NCBI GenBank assembly: GCA_030433005.1
Contig: JAUILQ010000035.1
Location: 1 to 54,744, forward strand
Reading direction: 5' to 3'
DNA length: 54,744 nt
Origin: Alphaproteobacteria bacterium
Lineage (GTDB): Bacteria > Pseudomonadota > Alphaproteobacteria > Kiloniellales > DSM-21159
Shown: one piece after another, positions 43,144-51,906 of the stretch
How positions within the stretch are numbered: position 1 is the first letter of the stretch
Layout of the letters: every line of letters starts with the position of its first letter
Notes under the pieces: generated by a model
Told to the model about the DNA's origin: nothing
The model's database searches: none
What the model saw: the letters and a program-made list of their open reading frames with translations, nothing else
Program-made: the position numbers and the translations under genes

Positions 43144-44834
43144 ACCAGCTCGTCGGGGACCAGCAGGGAGTTCTCGGCGAAGGCCTCGACCGCGGGCTCG
43201 GAGAGCGGCACGACGTAGCCCTGGCGCTCCTCCGCGGGCAGGCGGATGTTGCGGTGGGCGATCTTCTTCCAACGCTCCAGCAGGCCGTTCTCCCACTCGG
43301 AGACGTCGAGCCCGAGGGCGTGGCGCCACAGGCGCTCGCGGTAGCGCCGCACCGCCTCGGGATGGCGCCACAGGATCGCCGTCTCGGTATCGCAGAGCAG
43401 GCTGCGGTCGTTGAGGTTGGCCGAGCCGATCATCGCCAGGCGGTCGTCGACGACCATCGTCTTGGCGTGCACGTAGATCAGGTTGCGGGCGACCTCGTCG
43501 CGGTCCTTCTCCGGGTCGATCGCGCCGGTGCCGTTGCGCAGCAGCGTGAAGATGCCGACGCGCTCGGCCAGGTTGCGGCGCAGCTTGTGGACCGCCCGCT
43601 CCTGCAGCTCCTGCCCCTTGGTCGTGGCGCCGTTCGGCTCGCGGAAGCGCAGCAGGTTCTCGGGCAGCAGCGGCAGCAGCACGATGATCTCCAGCCCCTC
43701 GACCTGCTGCGCGCGCTCGACCAGGGCGTCGGCGATGGTCTGGCTGCGCAGGAACTGCGTCTCGATGTAGATCAGGCGCTCGGCCTGGCCGATGGCCCAG
43801 AGGTAGCCGTCGCGGATCTCGGCGAAGACGTTGCGCGGGGCCCGCGAGAAGGACGACTTCATCTGCGCCGAGATGGTCCGCAGCGGCACCGCCTCGATCT
43901 CCCCGGCGTTCGCCGCCGCGGCGTCCGCCGCTCCGTCCGGCGGCTCGACCGGGATCTTCTCGACGTCGCGCGGCTCCGGCAGCGGGGTCACGCGGCTCGG
44001 CCGCCGCGTCTTGCGCAGGAAGGCCAGGTAGTCGTCGAGCTCGGCGTTCCAGCGGCGCCGGTAGTGGCTGGCGAAGGCGCGGGCGACCGGTCCCTCGACG
44101 CGGCAGGCGACGTCGTGCCAGGCGAAGCCGTTCTCATGCTCCTGGCTGTCGTCGCGCTGGGCGTCGATGTCGAGGCCGCCCAGGAACACCAGGCGGTCGT
44201 CGATGACGCAGAGCTTCTCGTGGTGCGCGGCCGGGTAGACGGTCGGCCAGGCGTAGGGCATCAGCGAGAAGCCGCCGCGCCCGAACGGCCGGATGTAGCG
44301 CCACAGGCCCGGCAGGTCGGCGAGGCGCTCGAGCGCGGCCTCCCGGCCCCGCTCGGCGAGGAGCTGCCGCAGCTCGTCGCGCGACTGCTTCAGATAGCGG
44401 CGGATGACCGGCTGCGACAGCACGCGCACGGTCTGGCCGATGCGCGCCTCGTGCCGCGTGCAGACCACCTTCAGGCGCGGCTTGGCCTCCTCCGCCAGGC
44501 CGTCGCGGATTCTCAGGAAGCGCCGATAGGCCGTCCACGCGGCCTGATGGAACTCGCGGCCCAGCACGGGGTCGAAGTCGGCGATCAGGATCCGCACCGT
44601 GACGCCCCGCTCGACCGTCGAGGCGACGAGGTCGAGCCAGGTTGCCGCCTCTCCCGACTCGCGCCGCTGCGGGTCGCCGCCGAGCACGTCGGAGCGCAAC
44701 GGCAGGCTCGGATCGATCGTCCAGTAGGCCATGTGCACGCTCTCGCGCGCTCCGGCGATCGCCTCCTCGAGCGCCGGATAGGTTTCCGCTGCCTCGATCA
44801 GAGGCTCGACGCGATTGCCTGCGATGAAATCCAC
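43140..44834 (-). CDS. Phospholipase D / cardiolipin-synthase-like protein
   Basis: A 564-residue protein with two HKD motifs: HEKLCVIDD near residue 204 followed by LVFLGGLDI, and HAKTMVVDDRLAMIGSANLNDRS near residue 456. These two halves form one phosphatidyl-transferase active site. There is no signal peptide or N-terminal membrane hairpin, which argues against classic cardiolipin synthase and for a PLD-like phospholipase or soluble transphosphatidylase. An insert rich in Pro, Ala and acidic residues (about 280-315) separates the halves. ATG 44834 begins the family-like sequence. The gene follows tRNA-Pro and its terminator on the same strand. Confidence 0.85.
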   Translation of the reverse strand: MDFIAGNRVEPLIEAAETYPALEEAIAGARESVHMAYWTIDPSLPLRSDVLGGDPQRRESGEAATWLDLVASTVERGVTVRILIADFDPVLGREFHQAAWTAYRRFLRIRDGLAEEAKPRLKVVCTRHEARIGQTVRVLSQPVIRRYLKQSRDELRQLLAERGREAALERLADLPGLWRYIRPFGRGGFSLMPYAWPTVYPAAHHEKLCVIDDRLVFLGGLDIDAQRDDSQEHENGFAWHDVACRVEGPVARAFASHYRRRWNAELDDYLAFLRKTRRPSRVTPLPEPRDVEKIPVEPPDGAADAAAANAGEIEAVPLRTISAQMKSSFSRAPRNVFAEIRDGYLWAIGQAERLIYIETQFLRSQTIADALVERAQQVEGLEIIVLLPLLPENLLRFREPNGATTKGQELQERAVHKLRRNLAERVGIFTLLRNGTGAIDPEKDRDEVARNLIYVHAKTMVVDDRLAMIGSANLNDRSLLCDTETAILWRHPEAVRRYRERLWRHALGLDVSEWENGLLERWKKIAHRNIRLPAEERQGYVVPLSEPAVEAFAENSLLVPDELV

Positions 44835-44981
44835 GGTCCGGTCGGCCTCGATTGCTCCCCAGGGGTGGCGGAGGACCGGTCCGGCGCCTCCGGCGCGACG
44901 ATCCGGCGTCGGTCAACGCGGCAGGCGCCCAAAGGTTCGCCGCCGCCGGCCCGAGACCGCTCGGGAGCGCACGGGGAGACG

Positions 44982-45016
44982 AAAAAACGCCCGCCGCGGA
45001 AACCGCGGCGGGCGTT
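44982..45016 (-). terminator. Rho-independent terminator of tRNA-Pro
   Basis: Arms 44986-44999 and 45003-45016 form a perfect 14-base-pair stem with an AAA loop. Read on the minus strand it is followed by a run of six T (the A run at 44982-44987), giving a textbook intrinsic terminator 17 bases downstream of the tRNA. Confidence 0.9.
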
Positions 45017-45033
45017 CTTCTCTTCCACCGGTT

Positions 45034-45110
45034 TGGTCGGGGAGAGAGGATTCGAACCTCCGGCCCCCACGTCCCGAACGTGGTGCTCTACCAGGCTGAG
45101 CTACTCCCCG
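45034..45110 (-). tRNA. tRNA-Pro, anticodon CGG
   Basis: A 77-base cloverleaf on the minus strand. The acceptor stem CGGGGAG pairs with CTCCCCG, the D-arm region reads TAGCTCAGCCTGGTAGAGC, the anticodon stem is CCACG/CGTGG with loop TTCGGGA (anticodon CGG, decoding CCG), and the T arm contains GGTTCGAATCC. The 3-prime CCA is encoded. It is followed by a strong intrinsic terminator. Confidence 0.95.
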
Positions 45111-45296
45111 GCTGCACCCGCGCCGCCGAAGCGGTCCGCGCGGGAGCGCGCTGTATAGCGCCCCTTCCCCGGCGATGCAATGACGCGTTGAAGCGGCGGC
45201 GCAGACGCCGGTTCAAGGTCCTCCGGGTTGCGTTCTCTTGCGTTTTGCCTTGTGCGAAATGCATAGCGCGCGATAGCTTTGCGGCACCCAAAGCAA

Positions 45297-45334
45297 GGGT
45301 CCGGCGGTCGTTCGACGGCCGCAAAGAAGGACCC
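45297..45334 (+). promoter_or_regulatory. Possible leader hairpin before dctP
   Basis: GGGTCC at 45297-45302 pairs with GGACCC at 45329-45334, enclosing an inner stem (45303-45320, one mismatch). It lies about 50 bases before the dctP start, in the 275-base gap between the tRNA and dctP, whose remainder shows no gene. It may be a stability element; no known riboswitch core was recognised. Confidence 0.3.
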
Positions 45335-45385
45335 GCCGGGAACGGGGCCCGGCACGACAACCAATGAACGGGAGGGCATTCCAAG

Positions 45386-46438
45386 ATGGGATTCCGTAAA
45401 GCGACCACCTCTGCGGTGGCGGCGGCCGCGCTCGCCGGCCTCGCCATGGCCGGCACCGCGGAGCGGTCCGCGGCGCAGACCGAATGGAACATGCAGTCGA
45501 CCTACGCCAGCTCGCTGACCCAGCTCGGGTCGATGGGCGTGGTCATCGCCGACCGCGTCAAGGCCGTCTCGGGCGGCGAGCTGGTCATCAACTTCCAGGA
45601 GCCGGGGGCCATCGTGCCGGCGCTGGAGGCCTTCGACGCGGTCTCGGCCGGCGCCGTCGAGGCGGCCTGGTCGACCCCCGGCTACTGGACCGGCAAGGAG
45701 GTCGCCCTGGCGCTCTTCGCCGCGGTGCCCTTCGGCCCGAGCGCCGGCGAGTACGCCGCCTGGATGTACTTCGGCGGCGGCCATGAGCTGTTCGACGAGA
45801 TCTACGCCAAGTACAACATCAAGTCGCTGATCTGCGGCGTCATCGCCCCGGAGGCTTCGGGCTGGTTCCGCCAGGAGATCAAGTCGACCGAGGACCTCAA
45901 GGGCCTGAAGATGCGCTTCTTCGGCCTCGGCGCCCGGGTCATGGAGAAGATGGGCGTGTCGACCCAGCTGCTGGCCGGCGGCGACATCTTCCCGGCGCTC
46001 GAGCTCGGCACCATCGACGCCACCGAGTTCTCGATGCCGGCGATCGACCTCAACCTGGGCTTCTACCAGGTCGCCAAGCACTACTACTTCCCGGGCTGGC
46101 ACCAGCAGTCGACCTTCTTCGAGCTGATGATGAACAAGGACGTCTGGGACGGCCTGTCCGACACCCGCAAGGCGCAGCTCGAGACGGTCTGCCAGTCGGC
46201 CATCACCTACGGCCTGGCCGAGGGCGAGGCGATCCAGTTCAAGGCCCTGAAGGAGCTGCAGGACAAGGGCGTGACCCTGCACCGCTGGCCGCCGGAGGTC
46301 CTGGACGAGCTGCGCGCGGCCTGGAACGAGGTGGCCGCCGAGCTGGCCGCCGAGAATCCGACCTTCGCCAAGGTCTGGGAGTCGCTCTCCACCTTCCGCG
46401 AGGGCTACGCGACCTGGAAGGAGCTCGGCTACCTCTAG
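45386..46438 (+). CDS. dctP: TRAP transporter substrate-binding protein (DctP)
   Basis: A 350-residue periplasmic binding protein. The Sec signal peptide ends after SAAQ (about residue 30), followed by TEWNMQSTYASSLTQLG and the DctP pattern GAVEAAWSTPGYW, EDLKGLKMRFFG (with the carboxylate-binding Arg) and ELGTIDATEFSMPAIDLNLGFYQ. This branch binds organic acids such as lactate-type or 2-oxo acids, or chloroaromatic/mannitol-like compounds; the ligand is uncertain. GGGAGGG lies about ten bases before ATG 45386. It is first in the dctP-dctQ-dctM operon. Confidence 0.92.
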   Translation: MGFRKATTSAVAAAALAGLAMAGTAERSAAQTEWNMQSTYASSLTQLGSMGVVIADRVKAVSGGELVINFQEPGAIVPALEAFDAVSAGAVEAAWSTPGYWTGKEVALALFAAVPFGPSAGEYAAWMYFGGGHELFDEIYAKYNIKSLICGVIAPEASGWFRQEIKSTEDLKGLKMRFFGLGARVMEKMGVSTQLLAGGDIFPALELGTIDATEFSMPAIDLNLGFYQVAKHYYFPGWHQQSTFFELMMNKDVWDGLSDTRKAQLETVCQSAITYGLAEGEAIQFKALKELQDKGVTLHRWPPEVLDELRAAWNEVAAELAAENPTFAKVWESLSTFREGYATWKELGYL

Positions 46439-46487
46439 CAGCCGCAGCTATCTCGAGGCCGTGACGGCCCCGAGCCATTGAGTGCGG

Positions 46488-46540
46488 ACGCGGGCGTCGG
46501 AAGCGATCTGGCCATCGGGCCGCGACTTCGGCGCCCGCGT
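46488..46540 (+). promoter_or_regulatory. Intercistronic hairpin between dctP and dctQ
   Basis: Arms 46488-46496 and 46532-46540 (ACGCGGGCG and its complement) pair exactly, and pairing continues with two G-U pairs to about 14 base pairs. The hairpin lies 50 bases after the dctP stop within a 185-base gap and could limit read-through so that binding protein exceeds the membrane subunits. Confidence 0.6.
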
Positions 46541-46623
46541 TCCTTGTCAACTCGCCCCAAGGTCCCCTGTGCCCCGCGCCGTGACGGCGTCGTCGGCCGG
46601 GAAGCGGTGAAGACTCTCAAGCA

Positions 46624-47301
46624 ATGCAATCCCTGCTCAAGATCAGCGACGCGTTGAGCGCCTTCGTCTCGGCGATCGGCCGTCTCGCCTCCTGGCTGTT
46701 CATCCCGCTCGCCGCGATCATCATGATCGACGTCGTCTGGCGGGTCTGGGTCGGCAACGACCCGAGCCTGACCGAGTCCTGGTTCCACAAGAACATCGGC
46801 TCGACCAAGCTGCAGGAGATGGAGTGGCACCTGCACGCCGCCCTGTTCCTGCTGTGCATCGGCTTCGCCTATCTCAAGGACGCCCACGTGCGCGTCGAGA
46901 TCGTGCGCGAGAAGATGAGCCCGCGGCTGCGCGCCTGGATCGAGCTGTTCGGCTGCCTGCTGTTCATCCTGACCTACTGCTACATCCTGCTCGACTTCGG
47001 CACCGACTTCGCCCAGCGCTCCTACAACACCAACGAGGTCTCGGCCGCGATGACCGGCCTGTCCGAGCGCTGGATCATCAAGTCGATGCTGCCGCTCTGC
47101 TTCGTGCTGCTGGCGATCTCGGCGGTCTCGGTCGTGCTGCGCCACGTCGTCTACCTGTTCGGCCCGCCCGAGCTGCAACGCCGCAGCAACCAGTTCGTCG
47201 AGGTCGACCACATCGCCGAGCTGAAGCACAAGACCGAAGAAGAGATCGCTGCCTACGAGGCCGAGCACGGCCTGCGGCGCGAGCGCCCGGGGGACCGCTG
47301 A
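46624..47301 (+). CDS. dctQ: TRAP transporter small membrane subunit (DctQ)
   Basis: A 225-residue small TRAP subunit with about four membrane segments (near residues 14-38, 70-90, 97-120 and 155-180). The conserved DctQ element MEWHLHAALFLLCIGFAYLKDAHVRVEIV is present. The C-terminus is long and charged (HKTEEEIAAYEAEHGLRRERPGDR). ATG 46624 has only a weak ribosome site. It is followed by dctM after three bases, indicating tight coupling. Confidence 0.92.
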   Translation: MQSLLKISDALSAFVSAIGRLASWLFIPLAAIIMIDVVWRVWVGNDPSLTESWFHKNIGSTKLQEMEWHLHAALFLLCIGFAYLKDAHVRVEIVREKMSPRLRAWIELFGCLLFILTYCYILLDFGTDFAQRSYNTNEVSAAMTGLSERWIIKSMLPLCFVLLAISAVSVVLRHVVYLFGPPELQRRSNQFVEVDHIAELKHKTEEEIAAYEAEHGLRRERPGDR

Positions 47302-47304
47302 GCG

Positions 47305-48672
47305 ATGACTTTCCTGGAATTCCTGCCGCTGCTGATGTTCCTGGCCCTCGCGGTCTTCATCTTCACCGGCTACCCGGTCGCCTTCGTGCTCGGCGGCGTC
47401 GGGCTGGGCTTCGCGCTGTTCGGCGACCTGATCGGCGAGTTCCGCTACATGCAGTTCTTCGCGCTGCCGCTGCGCATCTACGGCGGCACGATGGAGAACC
47501 TGGTCCTCGTGGCGATTCCCATGTTCATCTTCATGGGCACGATGCTGGAGAAGTCGCGCGTCGCCGAGGACCTGCTCTACACCCTGCAGATCCTGACCCG
47601 GCGCCTGCCCGGCGGCCTCGCGCTCTCGGTCACGATCATGGGCACGATCCTGGCGGCGACGACCGGCATCATCGGCGCCTCGGTGGTGCTGATGACGCTG
47701 ATGGCGCTGCCGGTGATGATCCAGCGCGGCTACTCGATCCCGCTGGCCACCGGCACGATCGCCGCCTCGGGCACGCTGGGCATCCTGATCCCGCCGTCGA
47801 TCATGCTGGTGATCATGGCCGACCTGCTGTCGATCTCGGTCGGCGACCTCTTCGTCGGCGCGGTGATCCCCGGCTTCATGCTGTCCGGCTTCTACCTGCT
47901 CTACATCCTGTCGACCGGCTTCGCCCGGCCCCACCTCGCGCCGCCGCTGCCCGAGGACGTCGGGCCCGACAGCTGGGGCGAGCTGGCGGTCCTGGTGGTG
48001 CGCAGCTTCATCCCGCCGGTGCTGCTGATCGTCTTCGTGCTCGGCTCGATCTTCGCCGGCTTCGCGACGCCGACCGAGGCGGCCGGCGTCGGCGCGGTCG
48101 GCGCGACCCTGCTGGCGATCGCCAACCGGCGGCTCAACTACCAGACGCTCAAGGAGGTCTGCATCCGCTCGGCGCTGACCGGCGGCATGCTGTTCGGCAT
48201 CTTCATCGGCGCGACCTGCTTCTCCTTCGTCTTCAAGTCGCTGCACGGCGACCGCACGATCATCGACCTGGTGCAGTCGGTCGGCCTCGGCCCCTGGGGC
48301 GTGCTGATCGCCCTGATGGCCATGGTCTTCGTGCTCGGCTTCTTCTTCGACTGGATCGAGATCACGCTGATCGTGCTGCCGGTCTTCGCTCCGATCGTCG
48401 CGCTGCTCGACTTCGGTGCCCACATCCCGGACAAGAGCGAGGTCCTCTACTGGTTCGCCATCCTGCTGGCGGTCAACCTGCAGACCTCGTTCCTGACACC
48501 ACCCTTCGGATTCGCGCTGTTCTACATGAAGGGCGTGGCGCCGCCCGAGGTGAAGATCCAGGAAATCTACCGCGGCATCATCCCCTTCGTGCTGCTGCAG
48601 CTGGGCGGCCTGGGCCTGGTCATGGCCTTCCCCGACCTGGCGCTGTGGCTGCCGCGCGTGCTGCTCGACTGA
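47305..48672 (+). CDS. dctM: TRAP transporter large membrane subunit (DctM)
   Basis: A 455-residue permease with about 12 hydrophobic segments. Family motifs include GYPVAFVLGGVGLGFALFG near the start, AIPMFIFMGTMLEKS, ATTGIIGASVVLMTLMALP, ASGTLGILIPPSIMLVIMADLLSISVGDLF, and ATPTEAAGVGAVGA. It couples sodium or proton flow to substrate import together with DctP and DctQ. Start ATG 47305 lies three bases after dctQ. A strong hairpin follows the stop. Confidence 0.95.
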   Translation: MTFLEFLPLLMFLALAVFIFTGYPVAFVLGGVGLGFALFGDLIGEFRYMQFFALPLRIYGGTMENLVLVAIPMFIFMGTMLEKSRVAEDLLYTLQILTRRLPGGLALSVTIMGTILAATTGIIGASVVLMTLMALPVMIQRGYSIPLATGTIAASGTLGILIPPSIMLVIMADLLSISVGDLFVGAVIPGFMLSGFYLLYILSTGFARPHLAPPLPEDVGPDSWGELAVLVVRSFIPPVLLIVFVLGSIFAGFATPTEAAGVGAVGATLLAIANRRLNYQTLKEVCIRSALTGGMLFGIFIGATCFSFVFKSLHGDRTIIDLVQSVGLGPWGVLIALMAMVFVLGFFFDWIEITLIVLPVFAPIVALLDFGAHIPDKSEVLYWFAILLAVNLQTSFLTPPFGFALFYMKGVAPPEVKIQEIYRGIIPFVLLQLGGLGLVMAFPDLALWLPRVLLD

Positions 48673-48695
48673 GGCCCGGCCGCCGGCCGAAACGC

Positions 48696-48727
48696 AAGCG
48701 CCCGGCCGTCTCGACGGCCGGGCGCTT
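48696..48727. terminator. Hairpin terminator after the dctPQM operon
   Basis: Arms 48696-48709 and 48714-48727 form a perfect 14-base-pair stem with a four-base loop, 23 bases after the dctM stop. Only a weak T tract follows. It sits between convergent genes and may work in both directions. Confidence 0.75.
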
Positions 48728-48778
48728 CGTCTCAGGGGCCGGCCGGAGCCGGCGGCAGCGAGGTCTGCGAGGGTCGGC

Positions 48779-49897
48779 TCAGGCGGCCATCTGGGTCAGC
48801 TTGCGCGCCAGGAACTCGCGGTCCGCCGCCTCCAGCGCCGTTTCCTGGTCGCCGACGGTCAGCAGCCGCTCGAGCATCCGCTCGACGAAGCGGCGGCGAT
48901 CGTTGCCGGTGCCGTCGTAGTCCGTCTCCTGGCGCACCTCGAGCGCGGTGCGGAAGGCCGGCAGCAGGCGATCGGGCAGGCCGGCGCGACGGCACAGCGA
49001 GCTCAGGCCGAGCTCGCCCTCGTCGTGGATCAGGATGCGCGCGTTGACGACCGGCACACGGGCGAGCCGCGCCAGCGAGGCCTCGAAGAACGCCAGGTCG
49101 CCGAAGCAGAGCGTGCGCAGCATCAGCCAGGGGGAGAGGCGCCCGGCGCTGGACAGCTGCTCGACGAGCCGGGCCAGCTCGGCCTCGTCGCCGTCGCCCT
49201 CGACCGAGACCAGATCGACCAGGGCGCGCTCGCGGGCCTGCAGGATCAGGTCGGTGGCGGCGTCGGGGGACAGGCTGCTGCGGCGGATCAGGTAGTCCTG
49301 CAGCTGCTCGGCGACCAGCGCGATCATGCGCGCGGCGACGCTCGGCGGCAGGTTGCCGCGGCGCGCCAGGGAGTCGCCGACCGAGCCCTGCTGTCCGTGC
49401 GCCGCGACGGCGCGGTCGTAGGCGGCCTCGGTGATCTCGGCGCCCTCGTTGTCGATCAGCCGGGCCACCACCGTGGCGTCGCCGTTGTCGATCAGGGCGT
49501 CGGAGACCTGCTCGGGCACGTGCGCCCGGCTGGCGATCGCAAGCTGGCGGTTCTGCTGGCCCTCGCGCACGATCGCGATCAGGTCGTTGGCCGACAGCAC
49601 CTCGCTGAACTGCAGCACCGGCAGCGCCACGGCGTCGACGTCGGCAGCCAGGCGGCGCGCCACGTCTGGCGGCAGGTCGGGGCAGCTCTTGAGGTTCGCC
49701 GCCAGCGCCTCGCGCACCACGACCTCGGCGTCGCGCGCCAGGGTGCGGAAGATGTCTTCGGCGAGCCGCCGCTCCGATTGGCTGAGCGCGCCGCTGTCGA
49801 ACTGCCCGGCGACCTTGGCCGCGGTGTCGGCGCGCCGGTCCGGAGAGGAATCGTGCAGGAGGCGATCGACGTCGTCGCGGGTGAGGCAGCCGGCCAT
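48779..49897 (-). CDS. DUF2336-family protein
   Basis: A 372-residue helical-repeat protein of the DUF2336 family, typical of alphaproteobacteria. The helix-turn-helix repeats are rich in Ala, Leu, Arg and Asp (LARDAEVVVREALAANLKSCPDLPPDVA, RARGNLPPSVAARMIALV-like units), like an Armadillo or HEAT fold that binds other proteins. No enzymatic motif. ATG 49897 (MAGCLTRDDVDRLL) is chosen over an in-frame extension to 49975. It is divergent from the rhodanese gene, the starts being 147 bases apart, with an AT-richer region near 49960-50000. Confidence 0.85.
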   Translation of the reverse strand: MAGCLTRDDVDRLLHDSSPDRRADTAAKVAGQFDSGALSQSERRLAEDIFRTLARDAEVVVREALAANLKSCPDLPPDVARRLAADVDAVALPVLQFSEVLSANDLIAIVREGQQNRQLAIASRAHVPEQVSDALIDNGDATVVARLIDNEGAEITEAAYDRAVAAHGQQGSVGDSLARRGNLPPSVAARMIALVAEQLQDYLIRRSSLSPDAATDLILQARERALVDLVSVEGDGDEAELARLVEQLSSAGRLSPWLMLRTLCFGDLAFFEASLARLARVPVVNARILIHDEGELGLSSLCRRAGLPDRLLPAFRTALEVRQETDYDGTGNDRRRFVERMLERLLTVGDQETALEAADREFLARKLTQMAA

Positions 49898-50044
49898 GGA
49901 TTGCTTCCGGATAGTGCGAACGTGAACGGGTCGCGGCGGCAGAGGGATCGCCGAAGGTTTGATTCCTACGCGCAAAGCGTTAAGTGCGGATTAATCGGTC
50001 GCGCGCGCGAGCCGCGCGGCCTCCGTTCCGCCGGGAGAGTTGCC

Positions 50045-50509
50045 ATGATCCGCCCGCTGCCGCTCCGGCCGCTCCTGACGGCCCTGGTCATCGCCCTCGC
50101 CGCCGCCTCGATGCCACGCCCGGCGGCGCCGCTCGCGGCCGAGGAGGCGACGATCGCCGCGCCCCGGGCGCTGGCGGCAGCGCGCAGCGGCGAACGCCTG
50201 CTGATCGACGTGCGCTCGCCGGCCGAGTGGCGCCGGACCGGCCTGCCCGCCGGCGCCGAGGCCGTCTCGATCCACCACCCCGACGGGCTCGAGGCCTTCC
50301 TGGAGGAGGTCGCGGCGCTCGCCGGCGACCGCGACCGGCCGCTGGCCCTGATCTGCGCCGGCGGCGTGCGCTCTGCCCGCGCGGCCGAGCTGCTGCGCGC
50401 CCGCGGCTTCAGCGACGTCGCCGACGTCGGCGAGGGCATGCTGGGCTCCGCAGACGGCCCCGGCTGGCTCGGCCGCGGTCTGCCGACCGAGCCCTGCGGG
50501 CGCTGCTGA
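50045..50509 (+). CDS. Exported rhodanese-domain protein
   Basis: A 154-residue protein: a Sec signal peptide (about residues 1-31), then a single rhodanese domain with LLIDVRSPAEWRRTGLPAGA and the catalytic loop ICAGGVRSA (Cys104). It would transfer sulfane sulfur in the periplasm. GGGAGAG lies six bases before ATG 50045. Its presence in a genome with a Sox cluster is suggestive but it lies 40 kb away, so a direct link is not shown. Confidence 0.88.
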   Translation: MIRPLPLRPLLTALVIALAAASMPRPAAPLAAEEATIAAPRALAAARSGERLLIDVRSPAEWRRTGLPAGAEAVSIHHPDGLEAFLEEVAALAGDRDRPLALICAGGVRSARAAELLRARGFSDVADVGEGMLGSADGPGWLGRGLPTEPCGRC

Positions 50510-50518
50510 GCGGCCCCT

Positions 50519-51337
50519 TCAGCCGAGGGCCTCGCCGAGGCGGCGGACGTCGGCCTGCAGGTCGATGTCGAGGTAGGAGGTAACCTCGAGCTCGCGGTCC
50601 TCGAAGACGTCGGGCGGCGTGCGCTGCTGCTGCCAGCGCTGCACCGCCAGGTCGCGCCGGCGCAGCAGCTGGGCGACGACCGGGCGGTAGAGCGCGACCA
50701 GGCCGGTGATCCAGCGGTTGACGGGCCAGGAGGGCCGCGCGTGGTCGATGGCGAAGCAGGGCAGCATCCGAACCACGTCCTCGGCGGCGTACCAAGTCTC
50801 GCCGGTGACCCAGCGGTTGACGGTGAACAGGCGCACCGGCAGCCCGCGGCTGTCCATCGAGATGGCGATCAGGTGCGACAGGGCGTCGTCGGGATCGGCG
50901 GGCGCCTGGCGCTTGGCGACCGGCGCCGGCCGGATTCCGGCCGGCATGCCGCGCGGCCGCAGGAAGGTGTGGAAGTGGCCGTGCTCGTCGGGGAAGCGCT
51001 GCTCGGGCGGGTGGGCGTGATAGTAGTATTGCCCGTGGGTCTCCTGGTCGTAGACGTCGCCCTTCGGATAGTGGTCCCACTCGTAGAAGGTGCCGCTGTT
51101 GCGCAGCAGCTCGCCGACGACGTTGTCGCCGGTCTTGGCCAGCACGCGGTGCACCTCCATGACCTCGGCCGCGGCCTCCGCCATCGCCTCCAGCGTCGGC
51201 CGCTCGAAGCCCGTCAGGTCGAGCTGGGGCAGCGGCTCGCAGCCGGCCAGGCTGCGGCCGCGCAAGGGGGGCCGTGGCGGCGCGCCGCGGGCGGTGGACT
51301 CCATGGGGGCCTGCTGCATCGCTGGTGGCCGGATCAT
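50519..51337 (-). CDS. Conserved protein of unknown function, His/Tyr-rich core
   Basis: A protein of about 272 residues. The central part has a dense His/Tyr/Asp motif set: FYEWDHYPKGDVYDQETHGQ, YYYHAHPPEQ and EHGHFHTFLRP, which could form a metal site. It resembles a family I would call DUF6969, from memory and not verified. No signal peptide. ATG 51337 (MIRPPAMQQ) is a tentative start; ATG 51319 and 51304 are also possible and the ribosome site is weak. It follows the universal stress gene after 118 bases on the same strand and converges with the rhodanese gene. Confidence 0.7.
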   Translation of the reverse strand: MIRPPAMQQAPMESTARGAPPRPPLRGRSLAGCEPLPQLDLTGFERPTLEAMAEAAAEVMEVHRVLAKTGDNVVGELLRNSGTFYEWDHYPKGDVYDQETHGQYYYHAHPPEQRFPDEHGHFHTFLRPRGMPAGIRPAPVAKRQAPADPDDALSHLIAISMDSRGLPVRLFTVNRWVTGETWYAAEDVVRMLPCFAIDHARPSWPVNRWITGLVALYRPVVAQLLRRRDLAVQRWQQQRTPPDVFEDRELEVTSYLDIDLQADVRRLGEALG

Positions 51338-51455
51338 CGGACGGGAACCTGACTGTCCAGATGTGGTCGGCGGCGCCGCTCGCCAAGACGGCACGCGCCC
51401 GCCGCGTCCTGCACGGTCCCGGCCACCCCGCGGACGAGCCGGTGCCGCGGCGGCG

Positions 51456-51884
51456 TCAATCGCGCACCACCAGGACCGAGCAGGCGGCGTGGCGCACGAC
51501 CCGCGCCGCGTTCGGACCCAGCAGGTAGTCCTCCAGGCCCGGGTTGTGCGAGGCCATGACGATCAGGTCGATGGACAGCTCGCGGGCGTAGCGCAGGATT
51601 TCCTCGTAGATCCGGCCGTGGCCGACGATGTGCTGCACCGCGACGTCGTCGGGGATCGCCTGCTCGGTGAAGCGGTGCAGCGCCTGGCGGGCGTGCTCCA
51701 GCGCCTCCTGTTCCTGGCCGGCCGGAAAGAAGCTGCCGACGATCGACAGGCCGTAGTCCGGCACGACGGTCAGCGCGTGCAGCGTCGCGCCGAAGCTGCG
51801 GGCCTGGATGACGGCGGTCTCGACCGCCTTGCGCTGGGCGTCCGGCTGGGCGAGGTCGAGCGGCAGCAGGATATGGCGGTACAT
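51456..51884 (-). CDS. Universal stress protein of the TRAP-associated type
   Basis: A 142-residue UspA-fold protein: MYRHILLPLDLAQPDAQRKAVETAV, IVMASHNPGLEDYLLGPNAARVVRHAACSVLVVRD at the end. The ATP-binding loop reads GLEDYLLGPNA, in place of the usual G-x9-G-S/T. UspA proteins next to TRAP transporters, such as TeaD, bind ATP and modulate transporter activity. It starts 22 bases downstream of the TRAP permease stop, so co-transcription is clear. Ligand binding is inferred. Confidence 0.88.
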   Translation of the reverse strand: MYRHILLPLDLAQPDAQRKAVETAVIQARSFGATLHALTVVPDYGLSIVGSFFPAGQEQEALEHARQALHRFTEQAIPDDVAVQHIVGHGRIYEEILRYARELSIDLIVMASHNPGLEDYLLGPNAARVVRHAACSVLVVRD

Positions 51885-51906
51885 CGGTCTTTCCTCCGCA
51901 CCCCGG

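Noticed and set aside
45034..45110. tRNA-Pro as an integration site for a mobile element
   Set aside because: No duplicated tRNA end, integrase gene or direct repeat is seen nearby.
45297..45334. A riboswitch in the dctP leader
   Set aside because: Only a simple hairpin with a mismatch is present; no known aptamer core is recognisable.
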